NCBI GenBank assembly: GCA_963704475.1
Contig: OY969900.1
Location: 62,001-126,000, forward strand
DNA: 64,000 bases
Direction: 5' to 3'
DNA from: UBA9655 sp963704475
GTDB lineage: Bacteria; Pseudomonadota; Alphaproteobacteria; UBA9655
The position numbers were made by a program, and so were the translations under genes. The notes under the pieces are model-generated. The model had not been told where the DNA came from. It worked only from the letters and a program-made list of their open reading frames with translations, and ran no database searches. Positions 15,067 to 24,669 of this stretch are shown here, in pieces (the first letter of the stretch is position 1; each line of letters begins with the position of its first letter).

Positions 15067-17832
15067 TCATGCAGCTTCTCCAAGGGCTCGGTGAATATCA
15101 AGAGAGAGTGTGTCTAAAAGCTCCTTATCGCTCAACTGTGTGAGGACAGCCTCTCCCCCTTGGGTTAACAGTTCATCAGAAAGATCTTTCTTTGAACTCA
15201 TGAGCATGTCAATCTTTTCCTCAATGGTCCCCTGACAGATAAACTTATGAACGAGCACATTTTTCTTCTGGCCAATCCGGTAAGCTCGATCGGTTGCTTG
15301 ATTTTCAACAGCTGGATTCCACCAGCGATCAAAGTGAACCACATGAGCGGCACGTGTAAGGTTAAGACCCGTTCCTCCTGCTTTGAGGGATAAAATAAAA
15401 AAGGGAAATGTGTGATCCTGTTGGAATGCTTCCACCATTTTTGAACGTTCTTTGATGGGCGTTTGTCCATGAAGAGTCAGCCCCTCTTGTCCAAAAAGTT
15501 GAAAGAGAAATTCATTTAAAGCTGGGATAATTTCCCGGAATTGGGTAAAGACAAGGACCTTTTCTTGCTTTGACGCAATTTCTTCACAAATTTCTTTCAG
15601 ACGCAGAAACTTTCCACTCTCCCGAGCCTCATAGTGACCATGGCCCAGCCATTGACTGGGGTGATTACAAATCTGCTTAAATCGCATCAAATACGACAGA
15701 ACAAGTCCACGGCGCTGAATCCCATCAACTCCTTGATCAAGATGCTCTTTAAGTTCTTGAGTTGCCAACTGATAAAGGCCCGCTTGTTGTTTTGTAAGGG
15801 AACAATAGGCCTTGAGTTCTGTTTTATCGGGCAGATCTGCAATAATTTTTTTATCGCTCTTCAGACGCCTTAAAATATAAGGGCTTACGAGCTTCCGAAC
15901 AGCTGCATAAAATCGAGCCTCTCCTTTATTGTCTTGAAACTTGTCAAGGGTTTGTTTACCGTAATTAGAAAACGCCCGGCTTGATCCTAAAAGACCGGGG
16001 ACGATAAAATCAAATAATGACCATAGATCTAAAAGACGGTTTTCAACAGGCGTTCCTGTCAAAACAAAGCGCACTTGACTGGGGAGTTTCTTAATAGCTT
16101 GCGTTTGCTTAGCTGAGGGATTCTTAATGCTTTGAGCTTCATCGAGGATGACCATGTTCCAAGAGACTTTATTAATCCAAGGGAGACGAGCGACGTAGGC
16201 ATAAGTTGTGATAACAAGATCAACTTGAGAGAGATCAGGATGATCTTTGACGGATGCAAGACCTAACACCGAACTATGAGCAATCAAAAATTTAAGGCTA
16301 GGTGCAAAGGTTTTTATTTCTGCTTGCCAATTTCCTAAAAGAGATGCGGGCAAGATTAAAAGGCTAGGTCCTTTTTTTTCTCCAGAAGATTGATTCCTGA
16401 TCAATAATAACAACGCCAGAACTTGAATGGTTTTTCCCAATCCCATATCATCTGCAAGGCATCCGCCTAAACGAAGGGTATAGAGCCACCAGAGCCATTG
16501 AACCCCTGCTTCTTGATACGGCCTTAATGTTGCATTCAAATTATGCTGTAGAGTCGTGAGAGGATTCTGACCCTCTGTTTGTTCTGGAGACCGCAGACGC
16601 TTTAAGGTGCCATTCAACCACGGGCCTTCTACAACCGTTGACCATTCGGCAATGCTGTCAGAAAACTCGTCTGTTGCTTGGCTCCCAGGGGCACCCGCTA
16701 GAAGACGTAAGCCTTCAGCAAAGGATAATCCGTCTTTTTTAACGTTACGTTCAATCTTTTTCCAATGAGAGAGAACATGGGTGAGCTTGTCAGGATCAAC
16801 TTCTACCCATTGGCCTTTGATCTGGACCAGTTGTCCTTGAGAGCTCAAAAGATTTTCTAATTCTTTTGCTGATAAAGACTCCCCATCAGGAAGAGCAAAC
16901 CCCATATTAAAGTCTAAAAGGGCATCCAACCCTACAGCAGAGGCCTTGGCATTCCCCACGGCGATGGTGACCTGCGGTCGAGGAGGTTTTTTAACATTCC
17001 ACCAATTGGGAACGCGTACAATAACCCCCGCCTCTTCAATGAAGGGGGTATCTTTAAGGAACTGATAGGCCTCACTCGGTATCCAGGGAAGAGGATGAAA
17101 GATAGATCCTGTGTCCACAAGATGTTTTATAAAGAGACTTTTCTCTGCCGCTCTTTGGACAGGAAGAAGCAAAGAAAGAAGCTGCGAGTGATCTCCTGCA
17201 TATTCTTTTAAAGCGCGTTCTAAGGGAAGATGTTTAGCGTCTTCTGTAGCCGACAAACGGGTCGCATACGTTGCTAAAAAGGCAAAAGGATGCAAGGCGT
17301 CAGCTTTATTTTCAGCAAGATGAAAACACACCCGTCCGACCTTATTCCAAGCTGGATTATAAGCAGAAAGATAATCCTGAAGCTGTCCCTTATAAAAAGA
17401 GAGCTCTTGATGAAGGGCGTGAGATAGATTGTGCCAAAGCCCAATCATTTTTTCGACATTTAGATACTCTCCTCCCCACATAAAGGGAGCTTGTTCTAAA
17501 AGCGACTCAAAATCAGCTAAAGGAGGGACAAGGCGAGATAATTGATCAGAGGAAAATGTTTCAGCCCCTGCACCTTTGCAGACTCTTGTCATAAAGAGTT
17601 TAGAAAATTTCTGCCAAAAGGCAAGGCTGGGAGGTAAGGAAACACTAAATGGGGTGATTCCTAAGCGCAGCAGCCCTAGAGAGCTTCCTTCAGCAAAGAG
17701 ATCCTGTATTTTTTGTAAAGTTTCTGAAGGAACAAACTCTTGAGTCTCTGCGTCACAGAGCAGATAAAGGTGCCCGAGTGGTGAAAGAGAAAGACTGAGA
17801 GGGTGAAGAGAGACAGATGAATTTTCTATCAT
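15067..17832 (-). CDS. SNF2/Rad54-family DEAD-like helicase
   Basis: A 921-residue Swi2/Snf2-type ATPase. The C-terminal half carries the helicase motifs: Walker A in DDMGLGKTIQ near residue 460, DEAQ in VILDEAQSIKN, LTGTPVENRL (motif III), and motifs V-VI in LKAGGTGLNLTRA and DRAYRIGQ. The N-terminal 430 residues form the less conserved part found in bacterial SNF2 proteins paired with SWIM proteins. Such enzymes translocate on double-stranded DNA; the role here is unknown. Its start overlaps the stop of the 69-residue gene by ATGA, and the SWIM gene follows, forming a three-gene operon. Confidence 0.92.
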   Translation of the reverse strand: MIENSSVSLHPLSLSLSPLGHLYLLCDAETQEFVPSETLQKIQDLFAEGSSLGLLRLGITPFSVSLPPSLAFWQKFSKLFMTRVCKGAGAETFSSDQLSRLVPPLADFESLLEQAPFMWGGEYLNVEKMIGLWHNLSHALHQELSFYKGQLQDYLSAYNPAWNKVGRVCFHLAENKADALHPFAFLATYATRLSATEDAKHLPLERALKEYAGDHSQLLSLLLPVQRAAEKSLFIKHLVDTGSIFHPLPWIPSEAYQFLKDTPFIEEAGVIVRVPNWWNVKKPPRPQVTIAVGNAKASAVGLDALLDFNMGFALPDGESLSAKELENLLSSQGQLVQIKGQWVEVDPDKLTHVLSHWKKIERNVKKDGLSFAEGLRLLAGAPGSQATDEFSDSIAEWSTVVEGPWLNGTLKRLRSPEQTEGQNPLTTLQHNLNATLRPYQEAGVQWLWWLYTLRLGGCLADDMGLGKTIQVLALLLLIRNQSSGEKKGPSLLILPASLLGNWQAEIKTFAPSLKFLIAHSSVLGLASVKDHPDLSQVDLVITTYAYVARLPWINKVSWNMVILDEAQSIKNPSAKQTQAIKKLPSQVRFVLTGTPVENRLLDLWSLFDFIVPGLLGSSRAFSNYGKQTLDKFQDNKGEARFYAAVRKLVSPYILRRLKSDKKIIADLPDKTELKAYCSLTKQQAGLYQLATQELKEHLDQGVDGIQRRGLVLSYLMRFKQICNHPSQWLGHGHYEARESGKFLRLKEICEEIASKQEKVLVFTQFREIIPALNEFLFQLFGQEGLTLHGQTPIKERSKMVEAFQQDHTFPFFILSLKAGGTGLNLTRAAHVVHFDRWWNPAVENQATDRAYRIGQKKNVLVHKFICQGTIEEKIDMLMSSKKDLSDELLTQGGEAVLTQLSDKELLDTLSLDIHRALGEAA

Positions 17833-18038
17833 GTCACTCCTGCTTTAAATCTTTTTTCAAAGAGCATTCGAATAAAATCAGGAAGGGGCTCTTTCCAAGG
17901 TTCTTGTTTATGATTTGCTATTTTCCCGAGCTTATGTGGATTTAGCCATAACGCCCTTGTCATTTGAATCGTTGCATCAGAAAGGCGATATTTCTTTTTT
18001 TCCTCTTCCCAAGCTTTGTCTTTTATCACTTTTGACAT
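17829..18038 (-). CDS. Small conserved protein of the SNF2 operon
   Basis: A basic 69-residue protein of unknown function, first in the operon with the SNF2 helicase and SWIM genes. The sequence has a charged N terminus (KDKAWEEEKKKYRLSD) and the segment LNPHKLGKIANHKQEPWK followed by PLPDFIRMLFEKRF, which looks conserved rather than random. No membrane segment or signal peptide is present. Its stop overlaps the SNF2 start as ATGA, indicating translational coupling and a shared function. Confidence 0.65.
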   Translation of the reverse strand: MSKVIKDKAWEEEKKKYRLSDATIQMTRALWLNPHKLGKIANHKQEPWKEPLPDFIRMLFEKRFKAGVT

Positions 18039-18225
18039 AAAAAGGAATTGCCTCTGCTGAAAGATTAAGTGTCAGAATATACAGTAAAGAAAAGCTTTTT
18101 CTATAACAAGACTCTTTTATTTTTCTCTTACTACCCTATGATTTTTGAAGCATTCTTCTTTCTTTTTTTTTGACAAACTAAAGTCCCTCCTTGAATTTAT
18201 TTCTTAGAAACATTACTTATAGATC

Positions 18226-19302
18226 ATGGACAATAAAGAATATAATATATTAAATATCTTACGAGGGATGAGTGCTCTTCTAGTGCTCTGTTACCATTTC
18301 TTTTTTTTCTTCTTTGCACATCAAAGCACCTGGTCAGGATTTTTACAAACAGAGCCACTCGACTTACCTCAACCGTTTTATTTGCAACCAATACTTGATT
18401 TCCCTCTTGATTTTGGACATCTCGCTGTAGGATATTTTTTCCTTATTTCAGGGTTCCTTATTCATGCCTCTCTTCAACGCTATGATTCTTTGAGTCTCTT
18501 TTTGAGACATAAAGTTTTACGCCTTTGGCCCACTTATTGTGTTTGCTTTTCTTTAGGGCTCCTCTTTGTTGCTGCTTTTAATGACTTACTTTACAGACCT
18601 TTCCCTTTTACGTGGGGTCACGTCCTTGCCTGTTTTTTCTGGGTCAGGGATATTTTTGGCTATTCTCTCATAGATGGCGCCCTTTGGACGCTCGAAATAC
18701 AACTTAAATTCTACATTTTTTCTATTCTTGTTTGGAGCATTTGGAAAAAGGACTTTCTTGAGAAAGCTTGCTTTCTAACCGTTATACTGAGTTGTATCGT
18801 GTACGGAATCTATCATTTTGCGCAAGACGGTGCATACGACTGGTTTTATCTTGTCATTTTGTTCCGGCAAACCTTACGATTTTTCATGCTTATTCTCTTA
18901 GGCTCATGCGTTTATGCCTTTTTCAAAAAAGAAATTTCAACAACAAAAATGATTTTTTTGTGTGGAATACTCCTTGGGTGCTTTGTATCTCCGCTCTTTA
19001 GTGGAACATTCTCCAGCAAAATTGTTGGCTATCTTGTAGGTTTTTTTTCGTTTTTCTTTTTCATTTTGATTTATGGCCAACATATAACATTAGAAGGAAA
19101 AGTAAGTCGCTTAATCAACTGGATCTCGAACATAAGCTATCCTTTATACATAGGGCATGTCCTCCCAGGATATATGATCATGTGTTATACGATTGAAGAG
19201 GGGTATAATGTGTATCTGGGGATTTTTATTGCCTTTCTCTACACTTTTGTGATGGCAACAGTTGTTCATCGAAAAGTTGAGATGAGGCGCAAGATCTCAT
19301 AA
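18226..19302 (+). CDS. Acyltransferase family 3 membrane protein (OafA-like)
   Basis: A 358-residue polytopic membrane acyltransferase. It starts with the typical LRGMSALLVLCYHFFFF segment, in which the Arg and His of the RG...H pattern belong to the active site. It continues with LAVGYFFLISGFLIHASL and about ten hydrophobic helices. Such proteins O-acetylate or otherwise acylate sugars of lipopolysaccharide, capsule or other glycans in the inner membrane. The convergent glycosyltransferase gene next door fits a role in surface-glycan modification, but the acceptor is unknown. Confidence 0.85.
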   Translation: MDNKEYNILNILRGMSALLVLCYHFFFFFFAHQSTWSGFLQTEPLDLPQPFYLQPILDFPLDFGHLAVGYFFLISGFLIHASLQRYDSLSLFLRHKVLRLWPTYCVCFSLGLLFVAAFNDLLYRPFPFTWGHVLACFFWVRDIFGYSLIDGALWTLEIQLKFYIFSILVWSIWKKDFLEKACFLTVILSCIVYGIYHFAQDGAYDWFYLVILFRQTLRFFMLILLGSCVYAFFKKEISTTKMIFLCGILLGCFVSPLFSGTFSSKIVGYLVGFFSFFFFILIYGQHITLEGKVSRLINWISNISYPLYIGHVLPGYMIMCYTIEEGYNVYLGIFIAFLYTFVMATVVHRKVEMRRKIS

Positions 19303-19345
19303 GAGAAAACTACAAAATTATTCAATTGCATAGAGCCAGCAATTA

Positions 19346-20263
19346 TTATGTTGAGAGAGTTTCCCATCTTTCTTGTACCAAGTCCCATACAGGGGGGACA
19401 GAAAGGGATGTCATATAACAGTGGGTATTTGTATGCGTTTGTCTTACGTTTTCTGTAAAAGGGTCTCCTCGAATAGTGCGGTGAGGGGAGGGGGACTCCT
19501 CCGACCAAGGACCGTAAATTTCCTCATTGGACGGCCCAAAAAGGGCAATGGTAGGTGTTTTGACGGCTGCACTTAAATGCATTAATCCCGAATCATTTCC
19601 GATAAAAAGACGAGAAGATTTAATGAGGGCCGCGCTGTCAAGAAGAGGGCGTCCAAGAGTATTGAGACACTGATCTTGGGGAAGAGCTTTTACGAGAGGC
19701 TCGATGTGTTTTTTGTCACTGGGGGCCGCAAAAATAGCAACTTGTGCCTCGGGATAAGTTTTACAGAACATTTGCAAAAGAGTGATAAAATTTGTTAGCG
19801 ACCATTGCTTTCCTAACCATCCAGGAATAGGGGCAACGGCGAGGGTGGGCCGATTGGGCTTAAGGCGCGCAAGACGTTCTTCTGAAATCCATATGGTGGG
19901 TGACAGGGGCTCAAGACTTCCAAAGCATTGACTTATTTGATATATTTTATGAACCCGATCGGTTGAGTGTGTCCATATATATCTTTTTTTGGCTTTAAGG
20001 ATAAAGGCAGTTGCTGATCCTTTTAAATCAAAGATGCGATTCCAGGAGGTACTTCGTGTTTCTTGCCACACATCAAACCAATGCTTCTTCCATGGTTTTT
20101 TTTCAATCACAAGGAGTTTTTGAAGGTTAGGAAGATCTTCAAAAAGCGCAGCTGCTCGAGGAGAAGCTACAATGACCGAGGGTTCATCTTTATAGCGGTC
20201 GATACCACCCGTTGTTAAGATTGAATCCCCTAAACAAGAAGGAAGAATGAAAAGATTGGTCAT
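19346..20263 (-). CDS. Glycosyltransferase family 9 (heptosyltransferase-like)
   Basis: A 305-residue cytoplasmic GT-B glycosyltransferase related to the ADP-heptose:LPS heptosyltransferases. Evidence is the N-terminal ILPSCLGDSILTTGG (the heptosyltransferase LGD.. start) and the C-terminal FIGNDSGLMHLSAA...PTIALFGPS donor-binding block. It probably adds a heptose or related sugar to the lipopolysaccharide core. The specific acceptor, and so a waaC/waaF name, cannot be given. It is convergent with the acyltransferase gene and lies 40 bp downstream of trxA on the same strand. Confidence 0.87.
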   Translation of the reverse strand: MTNLFILPSCLGDSILTTGGIDRYKDEPSVIVASPRAAALFEDLPNLQKLLVIEKKPWKKHWFDVWQETRSTSWNRIFDLKGSATAFILKAKKRYIWTHSTDRVHKIYQISQCFGSLEPLSPTIWISEERLARLKPNRPTLAVAPIPGWLGKQWSLTNFITLLQMFCKTYPEAQVAIFAAPSDKKHIEPLVKALPQDQCLNTLGRPLLDSAALIKSSRLFIGNDSGLMHLSAAVKTPTIALFGPSNEEIYGPWSEESPSPHRTIRGDPFTENVRQTHTNTHCYMTSLSVPPVWDLVQERWETLST

Positions 20264-20303
20264 AGCTTTTATCGATTAAAGAGAACGGATTACGAACAAT
20301 ACA

Positions 20304-20621
20304 TCAAGCCGACTGTACCCACTCTAAAAGAGCAGCTTTGGATTGAACACCAACCTTAGTTCCCACCATCTTACCGTCTTTAAAAATCATCAGCGTAGGA
20401 ATAGAGCGAACACCTAAAAGAGCAGGTGTTTCAGGGTTTTCATCAATATTTAACTTTCCAATATGGACTTTCTCTCCAACTTCTTGAGCTAGTTCTTCTA
20501 AAATGGGAGAAATCATTCGACATGGGCCACACCATTCCGCCCAAAAATCGACGAGAACAGTCTCTTTTGCTTCCATGACATCGCGTTTAAAGGAGGCGTC
20601 TGTTATTTTTATAATAGTCAT
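20304..20621 (-). CDS. trxA: Thioredoxin
   Basis: A 105-residue classical thioredoxin with the active-site WCGPC at about residues 30-34, the DFWAEWCGPC context, the cis-Pro in SIPTL and the terminal Gly-rich helix region. It is a cytoplasmic disulfide reductant for ribonucleotide reductase, Msr enzymes and others; the exported MsrA and MsrB encoded at 7.7-8.9 kb would need a membrane relay. A promoter of TTGAAG-17-TATTAC lies at 20705-20733. Confidence 0.96.
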   Translation of the reverse strand: MTIIKITDASFKRDVMEAKETVLVDFWAEWCGPCRMISPILEELAQEVGEKVHIGKLNIDENPETPALLGVRSIPTLMIFKDGKMVGTKVGVQSKAALLEWVQSA

Positions 20622-20704
20622 TTTTTTTCCTTTTATTATTAGTGGGGTATTCCTCTACACCTTCAAGACACTGAAGAGAATTTTTTAACGGGTTCACTTG
20701 TTAA

Positions 20705-20733
20705 GTAATATATCTCAAAACTCACAACTTCAA
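20705..20733 (-). promoter_or_regulatory. Sigma-70-type promoter for trxA
   Basis: On the minus strand TTGAAG (20733-20728) and TATTAC (20710-20705) are separated by 17 bp, about 85 bp before the trxA start. The match to consensus is moderate. Confidence 0.5.
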
Positions 20734-20785
20734 ACAAAAAATAAAAAAAGATAAAAAAGAATCGAGGGAATCGTACGCTTACAAA

Positions 20786-22114
20786 TTATCGTTCCCCAAA
20801 CGGCCGATAGTGCCGAACCCCGTGACCTGTATAAAGTTGGCGGGGACGGCCTATTTTTTGTAAGGGGTCTTCAATCATTTCCATCCATTGGGAAATCCAC
20901 CCTACCGTACGGGCAACCGCAAAAATGGCTGTAAACATAGAAGACGGGATCCCCATGGCCGACAAGATAATACCTGAATAAAAATCCACATTGGGGTAAA
21001 GTTTCTTTTCAACAAAATAATCATCTTCAAGAGCAATTTTCTCAAGACTTGTTGCAAGCTCAAAGAGAGGATCATTGCGATGCCCCAGCTCTTGTAAAAC
21101 TTCGTGACAGGCTTTACGAAGGACAGTCGCCCGAGGATCATAATTTTTATACACCCGATGGCCAAACCCCATCAGACGAAAGGGATCATTGGGATCCTTC
21201 GCTCGTTTAATAAATTCAGGGATACGGTCTTTATGACCAATTTCTTTCAGCATATTGAGGGCTGCTTCATTCGCTCCTCCATGGGCAGGGCCCCACAAAC
21301 ACGCAATCCCCGCTGCAATACACGCAAAAGGATTCGCTCCACTTGAGCCTGCAAGCCGCACCGTTGAGGTAGACGCATTTTGCTCATGATCGGCATGAAG
21401 AATAAGGATTTTATCCAACGCATTGGCATGGATGGGATTAACTTTATACGCAACTGTCGGGGTTGAAAACATCATATGGAGGAAGTTTTCTGCATATCCT
21501 AATTCATTTTGGGGATACATAAAGGGTTGGCCTAAGGCATATTTATATGCCATCGCTGCGATGGTCGGCATTTTAGCAATTAACCGATGAGACGATATCA
21601 TCCGTTGATGCGGATCATGCACAGCAATACTGTCGTGGTAGAAAGCTGAGAGGGCGCCAACAACCCCCACCATAATTGCCATAGGATGGGCATCCCGCCG
21701 AAATCCACTATAGAAATTGCGCAGTTGCTCATGCACCATATTATGAAGGGTGATGCTTTGGACAAATGCTTCATGCTCTGCTTTTGTTGGGAGCTCTCCC
21801 CCCATCAGAAGATAGGCTACCTCAAGCGTTGTGCTGTTTTCAGCCAAGTCTTCAATCGGATATCCGCGATGGAGTAAAATTCCTTTTTCACCATCAATGA
21901 AGGTGATTTTAGACTCACAACTTGCTGTTGAGGTATAGCCTGGGTCATAGGTGAAATGGCCTGTGTCATTATAAAGAGTTCGGATGTCTAAAACGGAAGG
22001 CCCTAAGGTGCCTTGTAAAATGGGAAGATTAAGAGGTTGCGTTGCGTCCGATTGACCTGGCGCAAGAGTAAGACTGGCAAATTTATGATCTTTATCAGAT
22101 GAGGGCTGTGTCAT
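20786..22114 (-). CDS. gltA: Citrate synthase
   Basis: Citrate synthase condenses acetyl-CoA and oxaloacetate, the entry step of the TCA cycle. The 442-residue protein has the type II (Gram-negative, hexameric) layout: an N-terminal domain with FTYDPGYTSTASCESKITFI, the His in GPAHGGANEAAL, the second His in GFGHRVYKNYDPRA, and the Asp-containing VDFYSGIILSAMGIP. It ends with the expected GHGVRHYRPFGER. It stands alone on the minus strand, 66 bp downstream of miaA. Identification is firm. Confidence 0.97.
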   Translation of the reverse strand: MTQPSSDKDHKFASLTLAPGQSDATQPLNLPILQGTLGPSVLDIRTLYNDTGHFTYDPGYTSTASCESKITFIDGEKGILLHRGYPIEDLAENSTTLEVAYLLMGGELPTKAEHEAFVQSITLHNMVHEQLRNFYSGFRRDAHPMAIMVGVVGALSAFYHDSIAVHDPHQRMISSHRLIAKMPTIAAMAYKYALGQPFMYPQNELGYAENFLHMMFSTPTVAYKVNPIHANALDKILILHADHEQNASTSTVRLAGSSGANPFACIAAGIACLWGPAHGGANEAALNMLKEIGHKDRIPEFIKRAKDPNDPFRLMGFGHRVYKNYDPRATVLRKACHEVLQELGHRNDPLFELATSLEKIALEDDYFVEKKLYPNVDFYSGIILSAMGIPSSMFTAIFAVARTVGWISQWMEMIEDPLQKIGRPRQLYTGHGVRHYRPFGER

Positions 22115-22180
22115 AGCAATCCTTCTTTCTTTTCAAGCAGGATATATCCAAATTCCTCAAAAATCAATTAAACGATTGGA

Positions 22181-23002
22181 TCAAAACTGATGCCGAAACC
22201 ATGTCCGTTGCCGTTTGGCATATTGGCGCGTGTGAACAAGGATAAGCTCTTTTGCGTCTTTCAAAGAAGACTGCCCGGTCAAATATCCCTGAAATTCTTT
22301 GAGCCCAATGGCTTTAGAGGCGGTTGGAGAAAGAGGGGTCGACATAACGTGGGCCACTTCTTCCAAAACGCCATGGGCAAGCATATCCTCTAAGCGCTGT
22401 TCAATGCGTACGGCAAGGTCTTCTTTTGACGGCATAAGGAGTACCTTCTCAAAAGTATAAGGAAATGGGGTGGGCTTTTGAGACTGCCAAAAACTCAAGG
22501 GTTTTCCTGTACTATAAAAAACTTCGAGGCCGCGCAAGATACGTTGTCGGTCGTGAGGATCAAGCTTCTGCGCAAGAACAGGGTCATATCTCATTAAATC
22601 TGCGTAAAGATCGTCGTGTCGATTCTGAAGAGCCTTACGAACTTCAGGATCAACGGTGGGAAGAGGGGGGAGTCCTTCAAGGAGTGCTTTCAGATAAAAC
22701 CCCGTTCCGCCCACAACAATAGGCACATACCCTCGGCTATGAGCTTCTTCAATTTCAGGAAGGATGAGGGAAAGCCACCGCCCCACAGAACAGGATTCCT
22801 GGGGATCTAAAATCCCATATAAACGGTGGGGGAGGAACTGTTGTTCTTCAAACGATGGTTGGGCAGTTAAAATCTCAAGGCCACGGTAGATCTGAAGGCT
22901 ATCTCCATTTAAAATGATGCCATTATGCTCTTGAGCCAGTTTATACGCATGTGCTGATTTCCCACTTGCCGTAGGGCCGGCAACAACGACAATCTTATCC
23001 AA
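22181..23002 (-). CDS. miaA: tRNA dimethylallyltransferase
   Basis: MiaA adds a dimethylallyl group to A37 of tRNAs that read codons beginning with U. The P-loop GPTASGKS is at residues 9-16, followed by GDSLQIYRGLEI and the conserved VGGTGFYLKALLEGLPP. The C-terminal TRQYAKRQRTWFRHQ belongs to the tRNA-binding domain. The protein has 273 residues, against about 300-316 for many homologues, mainly because of a short insertion domain, but all core motifs are present. Its start overlaps the end of the nucleoside transporter gene by eight bases. Confidence 0.95.
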   Translation of the reverse strand: MDKIVVVAGPTASGKSAHAYKLAQEHNGIILNGDSLQIYRGLEILTAQPSFEEQQFLPHRLYGILDPQESCSVGRWLSLILPEIEEAHSRGYVPIVVGGTGFYLKALLEGLPPLPTVDPEVRKALQNRHDDLYADLMRYDPVLAQKLDPHDRQRILRGLEVFYSTGKPLSFWQSQKPTPFPYTFEKVLLMPSKEDLAVRIEQRLEDMLAHGVLEEVAHVMSTPLSPTASKAIGLKEFQGYLTGQSSLKDAKELILVHTRQYAKRQRTWFRHQF

Positions 23003-24260
23003 AACTATACAAAATACCGATGATGGCGCCGCTCATACAACTTGCAATCGTTCCTGCAATCATGGCCTTAACCCCAAGGGAAATAATTTCTTGTTTACGC
23101 TCAGGGACCATCGTCCCAATACCACCGATTTGAATCCCAATGCTGCTAAGATTCGCAAATCCTGCAAGAGCATAGGTCATGATTAAGTCACTTTTTGCAC
23201 TTAAAATTCCCTTTGGAAGCTCCGCAAGTCCAATAAAAGCAACAATTTCGTTTAAGATCGTCTTTTTTCCTAAAAGGGCGCCCGCGGGGACTGCCTCACT
23301 CCATGGAATCCCTAAAAACCAGGCTAAGGGAGAGAGGGCATAACCCAAAAGAAATTGTAAGCTTATAGGCTCTCCTGCGATAGAGGGTAAAAGACCTAAT
23401 AAAGCATTCACCAAGGCAACAAGAGCTAAAAAGACAATTAACATCGCAATAATGTTGATAAAAAGTCTCATGCCATCAGACGTTCCTTGTGTAATGGCTT
23501 CCATCGCTCCTGAGAACTGGTAAGGCACAACAAGATGACCGGACGTTCCTTCTCCAACTTGAGGAATCAAAATGCGAGAAATTGTAATCGCCGCTGGAAC
23601 GCTGATGATGGACGCTGTCAAGATATGCGCGATGGGATCAGGAATCGTTCCTTGCAAAATGAGGGCATAAAGCACCATGATGGAAATAGACGTTGTGGCC
23701 ATGCCTGCAGTCATGACGGTAAAGAGCTCACTCCGCGTGAATTTGCCTAAGTAAGGTCTGACAAGAAGGGGCGCTTCCGTTTGACCCAAAAACATCTTTG
23801 CAGCCGCACACACCCCTAAAGCGCCTCCAATACCAAATCCTTTTTGAAAGAAGGTTGAAAAAAACTTCACAATAAAAGGTAGGATCCGCCAATGAAAAAG
23901 CAACATGGAAAGAGCACTAATCACGATAACCATCGGCAGGGCTTGAAAAGCAAAGATAAAGGCATTTCCGCCTTCTATGGGCTGGAAAGGAAGGGCTCCT
24001 CCGCCTAAATAGCCAAACACGAGACTTGTCCCCGCCGTTGTCGCATTTTTAAGGGCCATGACTCCCTCTCCAAGCCACAGAAAAGCAGATCTAATCATTC
24101 CAAATTTTGTTATGATAATGGCAAGGATGACTTGAACGGCAAGGCCTGTTACGACCATTTTAAAATTTACATGACGTCGATTTTCACTGAAAAGCCACGC
24201 AACGAAGATAAAGAGAGCGAGCCCTGCAACTGCTTGAAAAATAAGTCCACTCTGTGCCAT
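22995..24260 (-). CDS. Concentrative nucleoside transporter (NupC family)
   Basis: A 421-residue CNT-type membrane transporter that imports nucleosides with protons or sodium. It has the repeated helix pairs of the family, with LGQTEAPLLVRPYL and the EGGNAF motif (PIEGGNAFIFAFQ) that contacts the nucleoside, and the later WSEAVPAGALLGKK. Nucleoside uptake suits an intracellular or scavenging lifestyle, which is inference. The gene is first in a pair with miaA, overlapping its start by eight bases. The upstream region contains a large palindromic repeat. Confidence 0.93.
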   Translation of the reverse strand: MAQSGLIFQAVAGLALFIFVAWLFSENRRHVNFKMVVTGLAVQVILAIIITKFGMIRSAFLWLGEGVMALKNATTAGTSLVFGYLGGGALPFQPIEGGNAFIFAFQALPMVIVISALSMLLFHWRILPFIVKFFSTFFQKGFGIGGALGVCAAAKMFLGQTEAPLLVRPYLGKFTRSELFTVMTAGMATTSISIMVLYALILQGTIPDPIAHILTASIISVPAAITISRILIPQVGEGTSGHLVVPYQFSGAMEAITQGTSDGMRLFINIIAMLIVFLALVALVNALLGLLPSIAGEPISLQFLLGYALSPLAWFLGIPWSEAVPAGALLGKKTILNEIVAFIGLAELPKGILSAKSDLIMTYALAGFANLSSIGIQIGGIGTMVPERKQEIISLGVKAMIAGTIASCMSGAIIGILYSFG

Positions 24261-24417
24261 TTAAAATCCTCCATGTGAAAGTGAGGTTAAGCCTTGTTGG
24301 ATGAGAGTTCTTATCCATAAAACATGCTGGAGAAGGATACAAGGAATTATTCTATTAGAATTTGTCGTCATGATCGAGGGGGCCTGTCAAAAAACTCTGA
24401 AGGATATCGATGCTCTT

Positions 24418-24604
24418 TTACCTCTCCCCTTGTGGGAGAGGTCGCAGCACAAGCGGCGGGTGAGGGGGAAGCAGTATTTCAGAAATAGGAACGGGTACTT
24501 CGGTGTTTCCAATTCCTAGATTCTGCAACACTGCAACACCGCTACACTGATACCCCTCACCCGCGCTGCTTCGCAGCACGACCTCTCCCACAAGGGGAGA
24601 GATA
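24418..24604. repeat. Large palindromic intergenic repeat (CTCTCCC type), copy A
   Basis: The arms ACCTCTCCCCTTGTGGGAGA (near 24420) and CTCCCACAAGGGGAGAGATA (near 24584) are inverted copies, with a second arm layer GCGGGTGAGGGG / CCCCTCACCCGC. The middle holds ACGGGTACTTCGGTGTTTCC, which recurs inverted at 26351-26371. It resembles the abundant hairpin repeats of alphaproteobacterial intergenic DNA. The remaining bases between nupC (24260) and rmuC (24670) show no gene. Confidence 0.75.
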
Positions 24605-24669
24605 AAAAATTCAAGATGTTTAAGGAAGAAGCTATGTGATAAAGTCCTTTTATTAACAAAAGGACAGCC

